In this document: one piece after another, positions 36,459 through 44,548 of the stretch
How the letters are laid out: each line of letters begins with the position of its first letter
How positions within the stretch are numbered: position 1 is the stretch's first letter
NCBI RefSeq assembly: GCF_018129065.1
Contig: NZ_JAAEDM010000005.1
Coordinates: 62,001 to 126,000, forward strand
Length of the DNA stretch: 64,000 nt
From: Neoroseomonas soli
Lineage (GTDB): Bacteria > Pseudomonadota > Alphaproteobacteria > Acetobacterales > Acetobacteraceae
Direction: 5' to 3'
The notes under the pieces: generated by a model
Databases searched by the model: none
Seen by the model: the letters and a program-made list of their open reading frames with translations, nothing else
What the model was told of the DNA's origin: nothing
Made by a program: the position numbers and the translations under genes

Positions 36459-38216
36459 GTGCGGCAGACGATGACGGCAGAAGTCACGAGGCCCCCGGCA
36501 AGCGGTGGCGTTTGGATCATCCTTGTTGCTGCTGTCCTGCTGGGCGCACCAATCCTGCTGCTGGGAGCCCCGGCGACCGATAATGCTCATTACAATCTGA
36601 ACTGGGCCGAGCAGTTCGCGGCGCTGCTCGCCAGCGGCGTTGCCGTGCCGCGGTGGTTGCCAGATGCATTCGGTGGACTTGGAAGTCCGACATTCGTCTT
36701 CTACGCGCCGCTCCCCTTCTACGCTACGGCACCGCTTCTATGGCTCTTCGGCAATGTGCTGGACGGCGGGCGGATCATGGGTCTCGTGCAGGTCGCGATG
36801 CTGGCGGGCTCGGGCCTGATGATGCGGCGCTGGCTCCTGCAGTGCGGCGCGGCGCGACATGCGACGGTGGGCTCGCTGATTTACATGGCTGCTCCCTATC
36901 ATCTCTTCGACATCTACGTGCGTGGCTCGTTCGGAGAGATCGCCGCCTATGCGGCGCTGCCGCTTCTCGTTGCAGCGCTTGACCGTTGCCTGCGCGGGCA
37001 TTGCAGACACGTGCTCTGGCTGGCCTTCGCGACGGCCCTCCTGCTTCTGAGTCATTTGCCATCGGCGATGCTCGCCGCTGTCTTCGTGGCCATTCCATAT
37101 GCCTTCCTGCGACTGGCCAGCGCGGCGCGCCCCATGGCCGCCCGCATGCGGGGCGGCGCCGCGGTTCTGGCGGGCGCGACCGGCGGTATCGTGCTGGCGG
37201 CGTTCCAGGTGGTGCCGGCATTGGCGATGCTCAGCGCCAATTCCTTCGAGCATATGACGACCGGCCGGTACGATTCGGCGGGGTGGCTACTGCTCCGGCC
37301 AGACGCCTGGCTCAGCGCTGGCTACATGACCTTTGTCGCAACGGCCGCATTCGGCGTGGCGGCGCTCGCGATTGCGGGTCTGGCTTTCACGCGTGGTGGC
37401 GTCGGCGGCGAGCCACGCATCTGGGCCGTACTGACGTTGCTCGGGGGCGCATTCATGGCCGGCATTCTGCCGGCACTCTGGTCGGATGGATCGCCGTTGA
37501 CCCGCGTGCAGTTTCCGTGGCGCATGTTGCTGGTCCTGGATTTTACCTCTGTCACGGCTCTCGTGCTCGCCGCCGAACACAGCGGCCGGCCGCGCCGCGC
37601 GACCCTAGCCGTGTGGTTCCTTACGGTCCTTCCGGCCCTTTTCGTGCTGGCCGCTGCCGCCTATCCGATCCTGCGCACGACCACGACCAACGCCTGGCGT
37701 GAGACGTATCGAACGGTGGTGGCCTATCGTCCCGATCCGGGCGAGTACCTTCCAGCGGGGCACTGGCTGGGGCCTTCCGCGGCGGGGGTCGCGAGCATCG
37801 ACCATGTCCTGCAATTGCTCGCTTCCATCGGCCCCGGCAGTCGCGCCTGGGGAGAGCCCGAGGCGGAGGTCGGCGTGCGTGTCGTCGAGTCGGGTCCGCT
37901 TGGAGAGCGCCTGGCGGTCGCAGCACCGTACGGCGGCCGGGTCGTCCTGCGGCGGTTCGACTTCCCAGCGTGGCACCTCGTCGGGCCAGGCGCCGAGCTG
38001 GGGTTGCCGAGGGAGCCGCATGGGCCAGATCGTCTGCTCTCCTTCCGCGTGCCGCCAGGCGAGCACACTCTCGAACTCGTCTGGATCATGCCGCTCTCGG
38101 CACGGATCGCGGCACTTGCCTCCGTGCTGGGCTGGTTCGCGTGGGGCCTCGCAGCCCTATCATGGCGGTTCCTACCATCGGCCGGGCCCATTGGCGTGCC
38201 GGTTCGCTCGCCGTAG
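36459..38216 (+). CDS. Large polytopic membrane protein, 6-pyruvoyl-tetrahydropterin-synthase-related (GT-C-like)
   Basis: 585 residues from GTG 36459 (ATG 36471 is an equally plausible start; neither has a strong ribosome-binding site). About ten hydrophobic helices occupy residues 18-400, with the loop motif P-D-A-F-G-G-L-G-S-P-T-F-V-F-Y-A-P-L-P-F-Y near 68. This loop, after an acidic N-H-Y-N-x-N-W region, resembles GT-C glycosyltransferases and the PTPS-related membrane family (PF10131-like). Residues ~430-560 form a soluble extracytoplasmic beta-rich domain, and a last helix ends the protein. It could transfer a lipid-linked sugar on the periplasmic side; the substrate is unknown. Codon use is somewhat less GC-extreme than in neighbours. 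Confidence 0.68.
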   Translation: MRQTMTAEVTRPPASGGVWIILVAAVLLGAPILLLGAPATDNAHYNLNWAEQFAALLASGVAVPRWLPDAFGGLGSPTFVFYAPLPFYATAPLLWLFGNVLDGGRIMGLVQVAMLAGSGLMMRRWLLQCGAARHATVGSLIYMAAPYHLFDIYVRGSFGEIAAYAALPLLVAALDRCLRGHCRHVLWLAFATALLLLSHLPSAMLAAVFVAIPYAFLRLASAARPMAARMRGGAAVLAGATGGIVLAAFQVVPALAMLSANSFEHMTTGRYDSAGWLLLRPDAWLSAGYMTFVATAAFGVAALAIAGLAFTRGGVGGEPRIWAVLTLLGGAFMAGILPALWSDGSPLTRVQFPWRMLLVLDFTSVTALVLAAEHSGRPRRATLAVWFLTVLPALFVLAAAAYPILRTTTTNAWRETYRTVVAYRPDPGEYLPAGHWLGPSAAGVASIDHVLQLLASIGPGSRAWGEPEAEVGVRVVESGPLGERLAVAAPYGGRVVLRRFDFPAWHLVGPGAELGLPREPHGPDRLLSFRVPPGEHTLELVWIMPLSARIAALASVLGWFAWGLAALSWRFLPSAGPIGVPVRSP

Positions 38217-38248
38217 ATTGCTTTGCCCAAGGAGGGATCCCTGCCGAC

Positions 38249-39451
38249 ATGCCGTCACTCGCCCAACGCCTGAACGACGTCTCCATCTCCGCCTCCGTCG
38301 TTATGACGATGAAGGGGCGCGAACTCGCGGCGAAGGGGATCAAGGTGATCAGCCTTGCCTCCGGCGAGCCCGACTTCCCGACGCCGATGCATGCCATCGA
38401 GGCCGCGCACAAGGCCGCGCTCGCCGGCGACACCAAGTACCCCCCGCAGGACGGCACCAGGGAACTGAAGGAAGCCATCCAGCGCAAGTTCAAGCGCGAC
38501 AACAACATCGACTACGCGCTCGACGAGGTCATGGTCGCCAATGGCGGCAAGCAGTGCATCTACAACGCCTTCATGGCGACAGTGGATCCGGGCGACGAGG
38601 TGGTGATCCCCGCGCCCTACTGGATCTCCTACGCCGACATGGCGAAGGTCGCTGGCGGCAAGCCGGTGCTGGTCTCCTGCCCGCAGAACAACGGCTTCAA
38701 GCTGCGCCCCGAGGACCTCGACGCCGCCATCACCCCCAAGACCAAGTGGGTGATGCTGAACTTCCCGAACAACCCGACCGGTGCGGCCTGCTCGCGCGAG
38801 GAGATGAAGGCGATCGCCGAGGTGCTGAAGAAGCACCCGCATGTCTGGGTCATGACCGACGACATGTATGAGCACCTCGTCTATGACGGCTTCGAGTTCT
38901 GCACCATCGCCGAGGTCGCGCCGGAACTGAAGAACCGCACCCTGACTGTCAACGGTGCCTCCAAGACCTACGCCATGACCGGCTGGCGCGTCGGCTTCTG
39001 CGGCGGGCCGAAGGAGTTGATCAAGGCGATGGTCAACATGCAGGGCCAGGCGACCTCCGGCATCTCCACCGTCGGCCAGGCCGCCGCCGCTGCCGCCCTG
39101 GACGGCCCGCAGGACCTGGTGCGCGAGCGCGCCGAGGAATACCGCCGCCGTCGCGACCTGGTGGTGGACATGCTGAACGCTGCGCCGGGCATCGCATGCC
39201 ACAAGCCCGAAGGCGCCTTCTACGTCTTCCCGAACATCGCCGGCTGCCTCGGCAAGACCACCAAGGCGGGCAGGAAGATCGACACCGACACCGACTTCGC
39301 CCTCGCCCTGCTCGAGGAAAAGCACGTCGCCGCCGTGCAGGGCGCGGCCTACGGCATGTCGCCGTATCTGCGCATCTCCTACGCGACGGACACCGAGAGC
39401 CTGCGCGAGGCCTGCGCCCGCATCCAGGAGTTCTGCAAGGAACTCGCGTGA
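38249..39451 (+). CDS. Class I PLP-dependent aminotransferase (aspartate aminotransferase type), paralogue
   Basis: 400 residues from ATG 38249, with AAGGAGGG upstream; the open frame reaches far into the preceding gene, but that part is shadow. It carries the same I-gamma AAT signatures as the gene at 34756: L-A-S-G-E-P-D-F-P-T-P, N-F-P-N-N-P-T-G and the PLP lysine in N-G-A-S-K-T-Y-A-M-T-G-W-R-V-G. The C-terminal L-R-I-S-Y-A contains the carboxylate-binding Arg. The two proteins are equal in length and align without gaps over long stretches by eye. Different substrate preferences are plausible. A tandem repeat begins four bases after its stop. Confidence 0.9.
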   Translation: MPSLAQRLNDVSISASVVMTMKGRELAAKGIKVISLASGEPDFPTPMHAIEAAHKAALAGDTKYPPQDGTRELKEAIQRKFKRDNNIDYALDEVMVANGGKQCIYNAFMATVDPGDEVVIPAPYWISYADMAKVAGGKPVLVSCPQNNGFKLRPEDLDAAITPKTKWVMLNFPNNPTGAACSREEMKAIAEVLKKHPHVWVMTDDMYEHLVYDGFEFCTIAEVAPELKNRTLTVNGASKTYAMTGWRVGFCGGPKELIKAMVNMQGQATSGISTVGQAAAAAALDGPQDLVRERAEEYRRRRDLVVDMLNAAPGIACHKPEGAFYVFPNIAGCLGKTTKAGRKIDTDTDFALALLEEKHVAAVQGAAYGMSPYLRISYATDTESLREACARIQEFCKELA

Positions 39452-39454
39452 GCG

Positions 39455-39605
39455 TGCATCCGATGACCGCAGGGCGCAGGCGCCGAGGGCGCCGAGCACC
39501 GGAGGTCTGAATCGGATGCACCATCATGCGATGCATCCGATGACCGCAGGGCGCAGGCGCCGAGGGCGCCGAGCGCCGGAGGTCTGAATCGGATGCACCA
39601 TCATG
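39455..39605 (+). repeat. Tandem 77-bp direct repeat with inverted ends, overlapping a gene start
   Basis: Two copies of a 74-base unit (39455-39528 and 39532-39605, period 77) differ at one visible position (A/G in GAGC-A/G-CCGG). Each unit starts TGCATCCGAT and carries the inverse complement ATCGGATGCA near its end, so it can fold into a long hairpin with a further GACC/GGTC pairing inside. Each copy also carries GGAGGT nine bases before an ATG. The second ATG (39593) starts the double-GNAT gene, so the duplication copied its translation start. Confidence 0.8.
39516..39587 (+). CDS. Possible 23-codon Arg-rich leader ORF upstream of the double-GNAT gene
   Basis: Starts at the ATG of the first repeat copy (GGAGGT nine bases upstream), reads M-H-H-H-A-M-H-P-M-T-A-G and then an Arg-rich run, and stops at 39585-39587, five bases before the start of the double-GNAT gene. 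Its first four codons are identical to the start of that gene. It may be translated and couple to the gene downstream, or it may simply be the by-product of the duplication. Confidence 0.3.
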   Translation: MHHHAMHPMTAGRRRRGRRAPEV

Positions 39606-40591
39606 AAATCCGGGCGGGCAAGGACAGCGACGCCGAGGGCTTCATCGCCCTCATCGGCGGCTGCTGGGCTGAGTATCCCGGCTGCATCCTCGACGTGGAT
39701 GGCGAGGTGCCCGAACTGCGGGCCCTCGCCACCTGGTTCCGCGGCCAGGGCGGCACGCTCTGGGCCGCGGAGCGGGAAGGGCGCCTGATCGGCATGATCG
39801 GCACCCGCCCGCTGAAGGAAGACGGTGCCTGGGAGATCTGCCGCATGTATGTCGATGCCGGCGCGCGCGGCGCCGGCCTCGCCGCCGACCTCCTGCGCAC
39901 GGCCGAAACCCATGCGCGTGACGCCGGGGCGGAGCGGATGGTCCTCTGGACCGACACCCGCTTCACCCGCGCGCACGGCTTCTACGAGAAGCACGGCTAT
40001 GTCCGGCAGGGTTCCATCCGGATCCTCGACGACATCTCCCACTCGCTCGAATTCCGTTACGCGAAGCCGGCGAAGGGCCTGGTGGTGGAGGCGCTGGACG
40101 CCGCCGCGGCCGCCAGCGCGGAACGCCGCCTTGCCGAGATCCTGATCGCCTGCGTGGCGGAGGGAGCCTCGCTGGAATTCCTCCCGCCGCTCTCGCGCGA
40201 CCGCGCGCTGGCCTTCTGGAAGGGTGCTTCGGCCGCCGTGGCCGCCGGGCAGCGCGTGCTGCTCGCGGCCTGGCTCGATGGCCGGCTGGCGGGGACGGCG
40301 ACGCTCGAACTCGTCACGTCCGAGAACCAGCCGCATGTCGTCGGCATCCAGAAGCTGATGGTCGATCCGCCGGCGCGGCGCGCGGGCATCGGCCGCGCGC
40401 TGCTGCGCCGGGCGGAGCAGGCCGCCCGCGCACATGGCCGCCGGCTGGCGATGCTCGACACGCGCCGGGGCAGCGCCGCCGAGGCCCTGTACCGCGAGCA
40501 GGGCTGGACCGAACTCGGGTGCATCCCCGGCTTCGAACTGGACGCCGCCCGCACGCCGCAGGACACCGTCTTTTTCTACAAGGCGGTGTGA
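39593..40591 (+). CDS. Double-domain GNAT N-acetyltransferase
   Basis: 332 residues with two tandem GNAT domains. Domain 1 (~3-160) has the acetyl-CoA loop A-R-G-A-G-L-A-A-D-L-L near 91 and Y-E-K-H-G-Y-V near 127. Domain 2 (~163-332) has A-R-R-A-G-I-G-R-A-L-L near 262 and Y-R-E-Q-G-W-T near 301. Both pyrophosphate-binding loops look intact, so both halves may bind acetyl-CoA. The substrate is unknown. The start codon and ribosome-binding site lie in the second copy of the 77-bp repeat. No operon partner is evident upstream; the PhyH gene follows after 28 bases with its own AAGGAG. Confidence 0.87.
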   Translation: MHHHEIRAGKDSDAEGFIALIGGCWAEYPGCILDVDGEVPELRALATWFRGQGGTLWAAEREGRLIGMIGTRPLKEDGAWEICRMYVDAGARGAGLAADLLRTAETHARDAGAERMVLWTDTRFTRAHGFYEKHGYVRQGSIRILDDISHSLEFRYAKPAKGLVVEALDAAAAASAERRLAEILIACVAEGASLEFLPPLSRDRALAFWKGASAAVAAGQRVLLAAWLDGRLAGTATLELVTSENQPHVVGIQKLMVDPPARRAGIGRALLRRAEQAARAHGRRLAMLDTRRGSAAEALYREQGWTELGCIPGFELDAARTPQDTVFFYKAV

Positions 40592-40619
40592 TACATCCGG
40601 GGGCAGAAGGAGCCCCGTG

Positions 40620-41681
40620 ATGGCCGTCGCTTCTGCCGCGCGTTCCGTTCTTCTTGCTCCCTGGTGGGTCGCCTCGCTCGCCACCGGCGCGCAGTCCTTC
40701 ATCGACAACCCACTCCTCGGCAGCGAGGCGCTGAATCGGCGCGGTCTGCACGCCCGCCGCGTCGCCATTGCCGCCCGCATGGCGGACCGGCGCCGCGCCC
40801 GCCTCTCTGCCGCGCTTTCGCCCGAGGATGCCGCCGCCTTCGCCCGGGACGGCTTCGTGCTGAAGCGGGACTTCCTGCCGACCGAGGCCTTCCGCGCCCT
40901 CAGCGAGGAGGTGGAGGGCCTCGTCACCACGGTGCGGGAGATGGTGCAGGGCGACACCATCACGCGCCGGATCGCGCTCGGCGATTCCCTGCTCGCGCGG
41001 CTGCCGGCGGCGCGTGCCCTGGTGGAAAGCCCGGAATGGCGGAACCTGCTCGCCCATGTCGCGGGGCACGGCGCGCGGCCGTCGCAATTCATCCAGACCA
41101 TCCTCTCCGGCGTGCGCCCGGCCGAGCCCGACCCGCAGACGGTGCTGCACTCGGACGCCTTCCACCCGACCATGAAGGCCTGGCTGTTCATGCGGGATGT
41201 GCCGGCGGACGAAGGACCCTTCACCTACGTCCCGGGCTCCCACGTCATGACGAAGCGGCGCCTCGCCTGGGAAAGGCGCATGAGCATCGAGGCCTCGCAC
41301 GGCCTCGACCATCTCTCGCGTCGGGGATCGCTGCGCATCACTGCGGATCGCCTGCGGCGCCTCGGCTTGCCGCAACCCGTCGCTTTCGCGGTGCCGGCGA
41401 ACACGCTCGTGGTCGCCGACACCCACGGCTTCCATGCGCGCGGGCCGAGCCTGCGCCCCTCCATCCGCGTCGAGATCTGGGCCATGGAACGGCGCAACCC
41501 CTTCCTCCCCTGGACGGGGCTGGACCTCTGGGCCATTCCTGGCCTGCGCGGGCGGCGGGAGGCGCTGCAGTGGCGCGCGCTCGACCTGATGGAGCGGATG
41601 GGCCTGGGGCGCAGCCCCTGGCGCCGCCTTTCGCCGCGCCATCCGGGCGACCCCGCCGGCCCGCTCGAGGAACATGCATGA
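40620..41681 (+). CDS. Phytanoyl-CoA dioxygenase (PhyH)-family Fe(II)/2-oxoglutarate oxygenase
   Basis: 353 residues from ATG 40620 with AAGGAG seven bases upstream; the frame extends upstream only as shadow. The double-stranded beta-helix core has L-H-S-D-A-F-H near residue 177, the H-x-D pair of the iron-binding facial triad. The distal His is in D-T-H-G-F-H-A-R-G near 265, followed by an Arg suited to 2-oxoglutarate. Such enzymes hydroxylate acyl-CoA or small metabolites; the substrate here is unknown. The stop overlaps the DinB gene start (ATGA), so the two may act together. Confidence 0.82.
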   Translation: MAVASAARSVLLAPWWVASLATGAQSFIDNPLLGSEALNRRGLHARRVAIAARMADRRRARLSAALSPEDAAAFARDGFVLKRDFLPTEAFRALSEEVEGLVTTVREMVQGDTITRRIALGDSLLARLPAARALVESPEWRNLLAHVAGHGARPSQFIQTILSGVRPAEPDPQTVLHSDAFHPTMKAWLFMRDVPADEGPFTYVPGSHVMTKRRLAWERRMSIEASHGLDHLSRRGSLRITADRLRRLGLPQPVAFAVPANTLVVADTHGFHARGPSLRPSIRVEIWAMERRNPFLPWTGLDLWAIPGLRGRREALQWRALDLMERMGLGRSPWRRLSPRHPGDPAGPLEEHA

Positions 41682-42202
41682 TCGGTCCTGCCTGGTGCCG
41701 CATGATGGCGGCCTACAATGCGGAGATGAACCGTCGGCTCTACGCCGCGGCCGACACCCTGACGGACGATGCCCGCCGCGCCGATGGCGGCGTCTTCTGG
41801 GGCTCCGTGCACGGCACGCTGAGCCATCTGCTGTGGGGTGACACCACCTGGATGAGCCGCTTCGACGGCTGGGAGAAGCCGCCCGTCGCCCAGAAGGACA
41901 GCGCCCGCATGATCGAGGACTGGGCCGCGCTCAAGTCGGCGCGGGCGGTGGCCGACGAGCGCATTGCGGCCTGGGCCGGACGCCTGACGGAGGACTGCCT
42001 CGCCGCCCCGCTCACCTGGTTTTCCGGCGCCTCGCAGCGGGAGATGTCGCTGCCGCTCTGGGTCGCCGTGGCGCATTTCTTCAACCACCAGACCCATCAC
42101 CGCGGCCAGGCGCATGCGCTGCTGACCCGCGCCGGCGCCGCCACGGGCGACACCGACCTGCCATGGGTGGTGGACCTGCCCGCCCTCGGGATCGCCATGT
42201 GA
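41678..42202 (+). CDS. DinB-family metal-binding four-helix protein
   Basis: 174 residues from ATG 41678. Four long helices are predicted. The putative metal-binding histidines are in S-V-H-G-T-L-S-H-L-L-W-G-D near 44-52 and in F-N-H-Q-T-H-H-R-G-Q-A-H near 134-143, matching the H..(~90)..H-x-x-x-H triad of DinB/YfiT proteins. Members are thiol-dependent S-transferases or hydrolases using bacillithiol, mycothiol or glutathione; which one applies is unknown. The next gene starts with GTG inside its stop region (GTGA), forming one transcription unit with the PhyH gene and the phosphatase. Confidence 0.87.
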   Translation: MIGPAWCRMMAAYNAEMNRRLYAAADTLTDDARRADGGVFWGSVHGTLSHLLWGDTTWMSRFDGWEKPPVAQKDSARMIEDWAALKSARAVADERIAAWAGRLTEDCLAAPLTWFSGASQREMSLPLWVAVAHFFNHQTHHRGQAHALLTRAGAATGDTDLPWVVDLPALGIAM

Positions 42203-43341
42203 CCGACGACGCGACCGAACGCCACCCGCCGGAGTCCGAGCGCACCATGGTGCGCCGCGCGGCCCCCACCGCCGTCGAGCCGGATCCGGTGCTGCACGTG
42301 CTCGACCTCGAACCCGCGGAGGGCATCGCCGCGCGCCGGATAGGGCTGGACGCGACCCCATTGACCATCGGCCGCACGCCGCAGAACGGGTTGGCGCTGC
42401 CCTCGCCCGATGTCTCCCGCAGCCACTGCATTCTGGCGCTGGAAGGCGAGGCGGTGGTGGTGAGCGACCTCGGCTCCACCAACGGCACCATCGTGGACGG
42501 GCGTGCCGCGCAGGGACCGACCCGCCTCGCGCCCGGCAGCCGGCTGCGTCTCGGGCCCTTCACCCTGGTCTATCGCAGCGGCCGCGCCTCCGACCTCGCG
42601 CGGGCGGAGGAGGTGGAGCGCGACCTCGCCCGCGCGGGGCGCTACGTCGCCGCGCTGCTGCCGCCGCCGGTGGCGGAAGGCCCGGTGCGGGCCGATTGGC
42701 GCTTCGTCCCCTCGGCCAGGATCGGCGGCGACGGCTTCGGCTATGGCTGGCTCGACGAGCGGCGCTTCGCGGCATGGCTGCTCGACGTCTCGGGCCACGG
42801 GGCGGGGTCCGCGCTGCTTGCCGCCTCGGCCATGAACATCCTTCGCGAGCACAGCCTGCCCGGCGTCGATTTCGCCGATCCGGTGGCGGTCCTCTCGGCG
42901 GCCAATGCGCGCTTCCAGATGGACCGCCATGGCGGGCTCTACTTCTCGATCTGGTACGGGGTGCTCGACATCGGGAGCCGGGTGCTGACCTTCGGCTGCG
43001 CGGGGCAGCACCCGGCTTTCCTCGTGGCACCCGGCGAGGCGGCGCCGCAGCCGCTCTGGGTCAAGAGCCCGGCGATCGGCCTCGCGCCCGACTGGCCCTA
43101 TCGCCGCGCCGAGGTGGCGGTCCCGCCCGGTGCGCGCCTGCACCTCTTCAGCGACGGCGCCTTTGAGATCACGGCCGCGGATGGCGCGCAACTCGGCATC
43201 CGCGACTTCCTGCCACTGCTCTCGGCGCCCGCCGTGCCGGGACTGGCCGAGCCCGAGCGCCTGTGGCGCGCCGTGCGGGGCCGTGCCCGCCCCGGCCCGC
43301 TGGACGACGACGTCTCGCTGGTGACGCTGGACATCCCGTAA
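42199..43341 (+). CDS. FHA-domain PP2C/SpoIIE-type serine phosphatase
   Basis: 380 residues from GTG 42199. Residues ~30-125 form an FHA phosphopeptide-binding domain: L-T-I-G-R-T-P-Q-N, S-R-S-H-C and D-L-G-S-T-N-G-T. Residues ~150-378 form an RsbU/SpoIIE-type PPM phosphatase: I-G-G-D-G-F-G near 176, L-D-V-S-G-H-G-A-G-S-A-L near 195, and the late D-D-D-V-S-L metal-binding segment near 370. Together with the following STAS and HATPase genes it makes a partner-switch module. The phosphatase would dephosphorylate the STAS protein in response to a signal read by the FHA domain. Confidence 0.87.
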   Translation: MTDDATERHPPESERTMVRRAAPTAVEPDPVLHVLDLEPAEGIAARRIGLDATPLTIGRTPQNGLALPSPDVSRSHCILALEGEAVVVSDLGSTNGTIVDGRAAQGPTRLAPGSRLRLGPFTLVYRSGRASDLARAEEVERDLARAGRYVAALLPPPVAEGPVRADWRFVPSARIGGDGFGYGWLDERRFAAWLLDVSGHGAGSALLAASAMNILREHSLPGVDFADPVAVLSAANARFQMDRHGGLYFSIWYGVLDIGSRVLTFGCAGQHPAFLVAPGEAAPQPLWVKSPAIGLAPDWPYRRAEVAVPPGARLHLFSDGAFEITAADGAQLGIRDFLPLLSAPAVPGLAEPERLWRAVRGRARPGPLDDDVSLVTLDIP

Positions 43342-43409
43342 GCAGCGCGCCATGCCTCCTGCGCATGGCAGCGCGGGTCGTTCCAGGCTGGCGTGAGGGA
43401 GAGGACGCA

Positions 43410-43751
43410 ATGGAACTGGCGGTGGTGGGTTCGGGAACGGCGCTGCTGCGCCTGGTGCTGGCCGGGCGGCTCGACGCGGCCGGGACCGAGAAGGTGGAAG
43501 GCAGGTTTTCCGCCGCCATCGGCAACTCGAAGGCCGATGTTGCCGTCGACCTGACGGGTGTCTCCTTCGTTGGCTCCCTCGGTATCCGCATGCTGATCGC
43601 CGCCGCGCGCCAAGCTGACCGCGCACGCCGCCGCTTCGTGATCTTCGGCGCGCAGTCGGCGGTCGCCGAGGTCTTCGAAACCGTGTCGCTCGACGATCTG
43701 ATCCCGGTCGTGGCGGACGAAGACGCCGCGCTCGCTCGCCTCAAGGCATGA
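43410..43751 (+). CDS. STAS-domain anti-sigma-factor antagonist (RsbV-like)
   Basis: 113 residues from ATG 43410, with GGGAGAGGA upstream. A single STAS domain: L-A-G-R-L-D-A-A-G near 18, V-D-L-T-G-V-S-F-V-G-S-L-G-I-R near 47-61, where the Ser in V-G-S-L-G is the expected phosphorylation site. It would be phosphorylated by the HATPase encoded next and dephosphorylated by the upstream PP2C protein. Its stop overlaps the kinase start (ATGA). What the released kinase partner controls is not encoded nearby; no sigma factor follows. Confidence 0.9.
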   Translation: MELAVVGSGTALLRLVLAGRLDAAGTEKVEGRFSAAIGNSKADVAVDLTGVSFVGSLGIRMLIAAARQADRARRRFVIFGAQSAVAEVFETVSLDDLIPVVADEDAALARLKA

Positions 43752-44206
43752 CCGCGACCCCTCCTCCGGGCGGGGAGGTGCTGAGGCTGGCGCTGCGCGG
43801 GGCAGCGGCAAGCGAGGTGGTGCGGGCCCAGGCGGCGGTCGTCGAATTCCTCGCCGCGCACGGCGCGCGCCCGCGCAGCGTCGCGCGGGCCGAACTGCTG
43901 ATCGAGGAAGTGGCACTGAACACCCTTCGCCACGGCTACCCGGAGGGCCAGGAGCCAGCGCTCGACATCGTCGCCTCCATCGAGGGCGGCCGCTGTGTGC
44001 TGCAGTTCGAGGATCGCGGCATCGCCTTCGATCCCACGGCCGCCCCCTTGCCGGCACCGGCTGCGGGGCTCGCGGAGGCGCGGATCGGTGGCCTCGGCAT
44101 CACGCTCATCCGCCGGACCGCGGCGGAACTGAGCTACGAGCGCATGGCGGACGGCCGGAACCGGCTGCGCATGGTGCTGCCGGCGGATGAGGCCGGGACC
44201 GGCTGA
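43748..44206 (+). CDS. HATPase anti-sigma/serine kinase (RsbW-like)
   Basis: 152 residues of GHKL ATPase type. The N-box reads E-L-L-I-E-E-V-A-L-N-T-L-R-H-G-Y near 53-67, the G1 box F-E-D-R-G-I-A-F-D-P near 92, and the G2 box G-G-L-G-I-T-L-I near 115. A C-terminal strand pair (N-R-L-R-M-V-L-P) completes the fold. By family, such proteins phosphorylate a STAS partner and sequester a sigma factor or other client. This is the last gene of the phosphatase-STAS-kinase unit. The ~340-base spacer that follows carries inverted repeats. Confidence 0.9.
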   Translation: MTATPPPGGEVLRLALRGAAASEVVRAQAAVVEFLAAHGARPRSVARAELLIEEVALNTLRHGYPEGQEPALDIVASIEGGRCVLQFEDRGIAFDPTAAPLPAPAAGLAEARIGGLGITLIRRTAAELSYERMADGRNRLRMVLPADEAGTG

Positions 44207-44303
44207 GGGCCGGGCGGCGTGCTGGTGACCTGATTCCGAAATCCTGCGGACTTCGTTCTCAGGCCACTAGCCTTTGTTTTCAGTAGCCTGCTTGCTCGCT
44301 TCG

Positions 44304-44323
44304 TTCGCTGGAAATCCAGCGAA
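44304..44323. repeat. Perfect 8-bp hairpin with 4-base loop
   Basis: Arms TTCGCTGG (44304-44311) and CCAGCGAA (44316-44323) flank an AAAT loop. It lies about 100 bases after the HATPase stop and is not followed by a T-run. It is more likely part of a palindromic repeat element than a typical terminator, although a terminator role cannot be excluded. Confidence 0.5.
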
Positions 44324-44409
44324 CTTCACGGGCAGGACACTGGAGCGGTTTCCGTTCGCCTCTGCTCACGAACACCGCTTCAGGCCTTTGTTCTTGCGAG
44401 CATCTTCAC

Positions 44410-44435
44410 CCGATCAGATGAGTCCACCTGATCGG
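44410..44435. repeat. Palindromic repeat element (CCGATCAG/CTGATCGG)
   Basis: Arms CCGATCAG (44410-44417) and CTGATCGG (44428-44435) enclose a 10-base loop. The following GATCTGCTCTAA resembles the flank of short palindromic repeats known to be scattered through alphaproteobacterial chromosomes. Only one copy lies in this window, so repetitiveness is inferred from general knowledge of such elements. Confidence 0.5.
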
Positions 44436-44548
44436 GATCTGCTCTAACACCGGGTCAGACATTTCGTAGTTGAAATGGAAGGCCCGGCTCGCCACCATGC
44501 GGCGAGCCGCGCGTGCCTGCGTGGCACGACGCGGCGAGGAGCATGGCC

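Larger units (their letters stand above)
44207..44548. other. Gene-free spacer with palindromic elements
   Basis: About 340 bases, less GC-rich than the flanks and without a convincing ORF. It contains two perfect hairpins listed separately (44304-44323 and 44410-44435). The stretch in between holds GAACACCGCTTC-like sequence of the type found around dispersed alphaproteobacterial palindromes. No tRNA or small-RNA gene was recognised. Confidence 0.5.
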
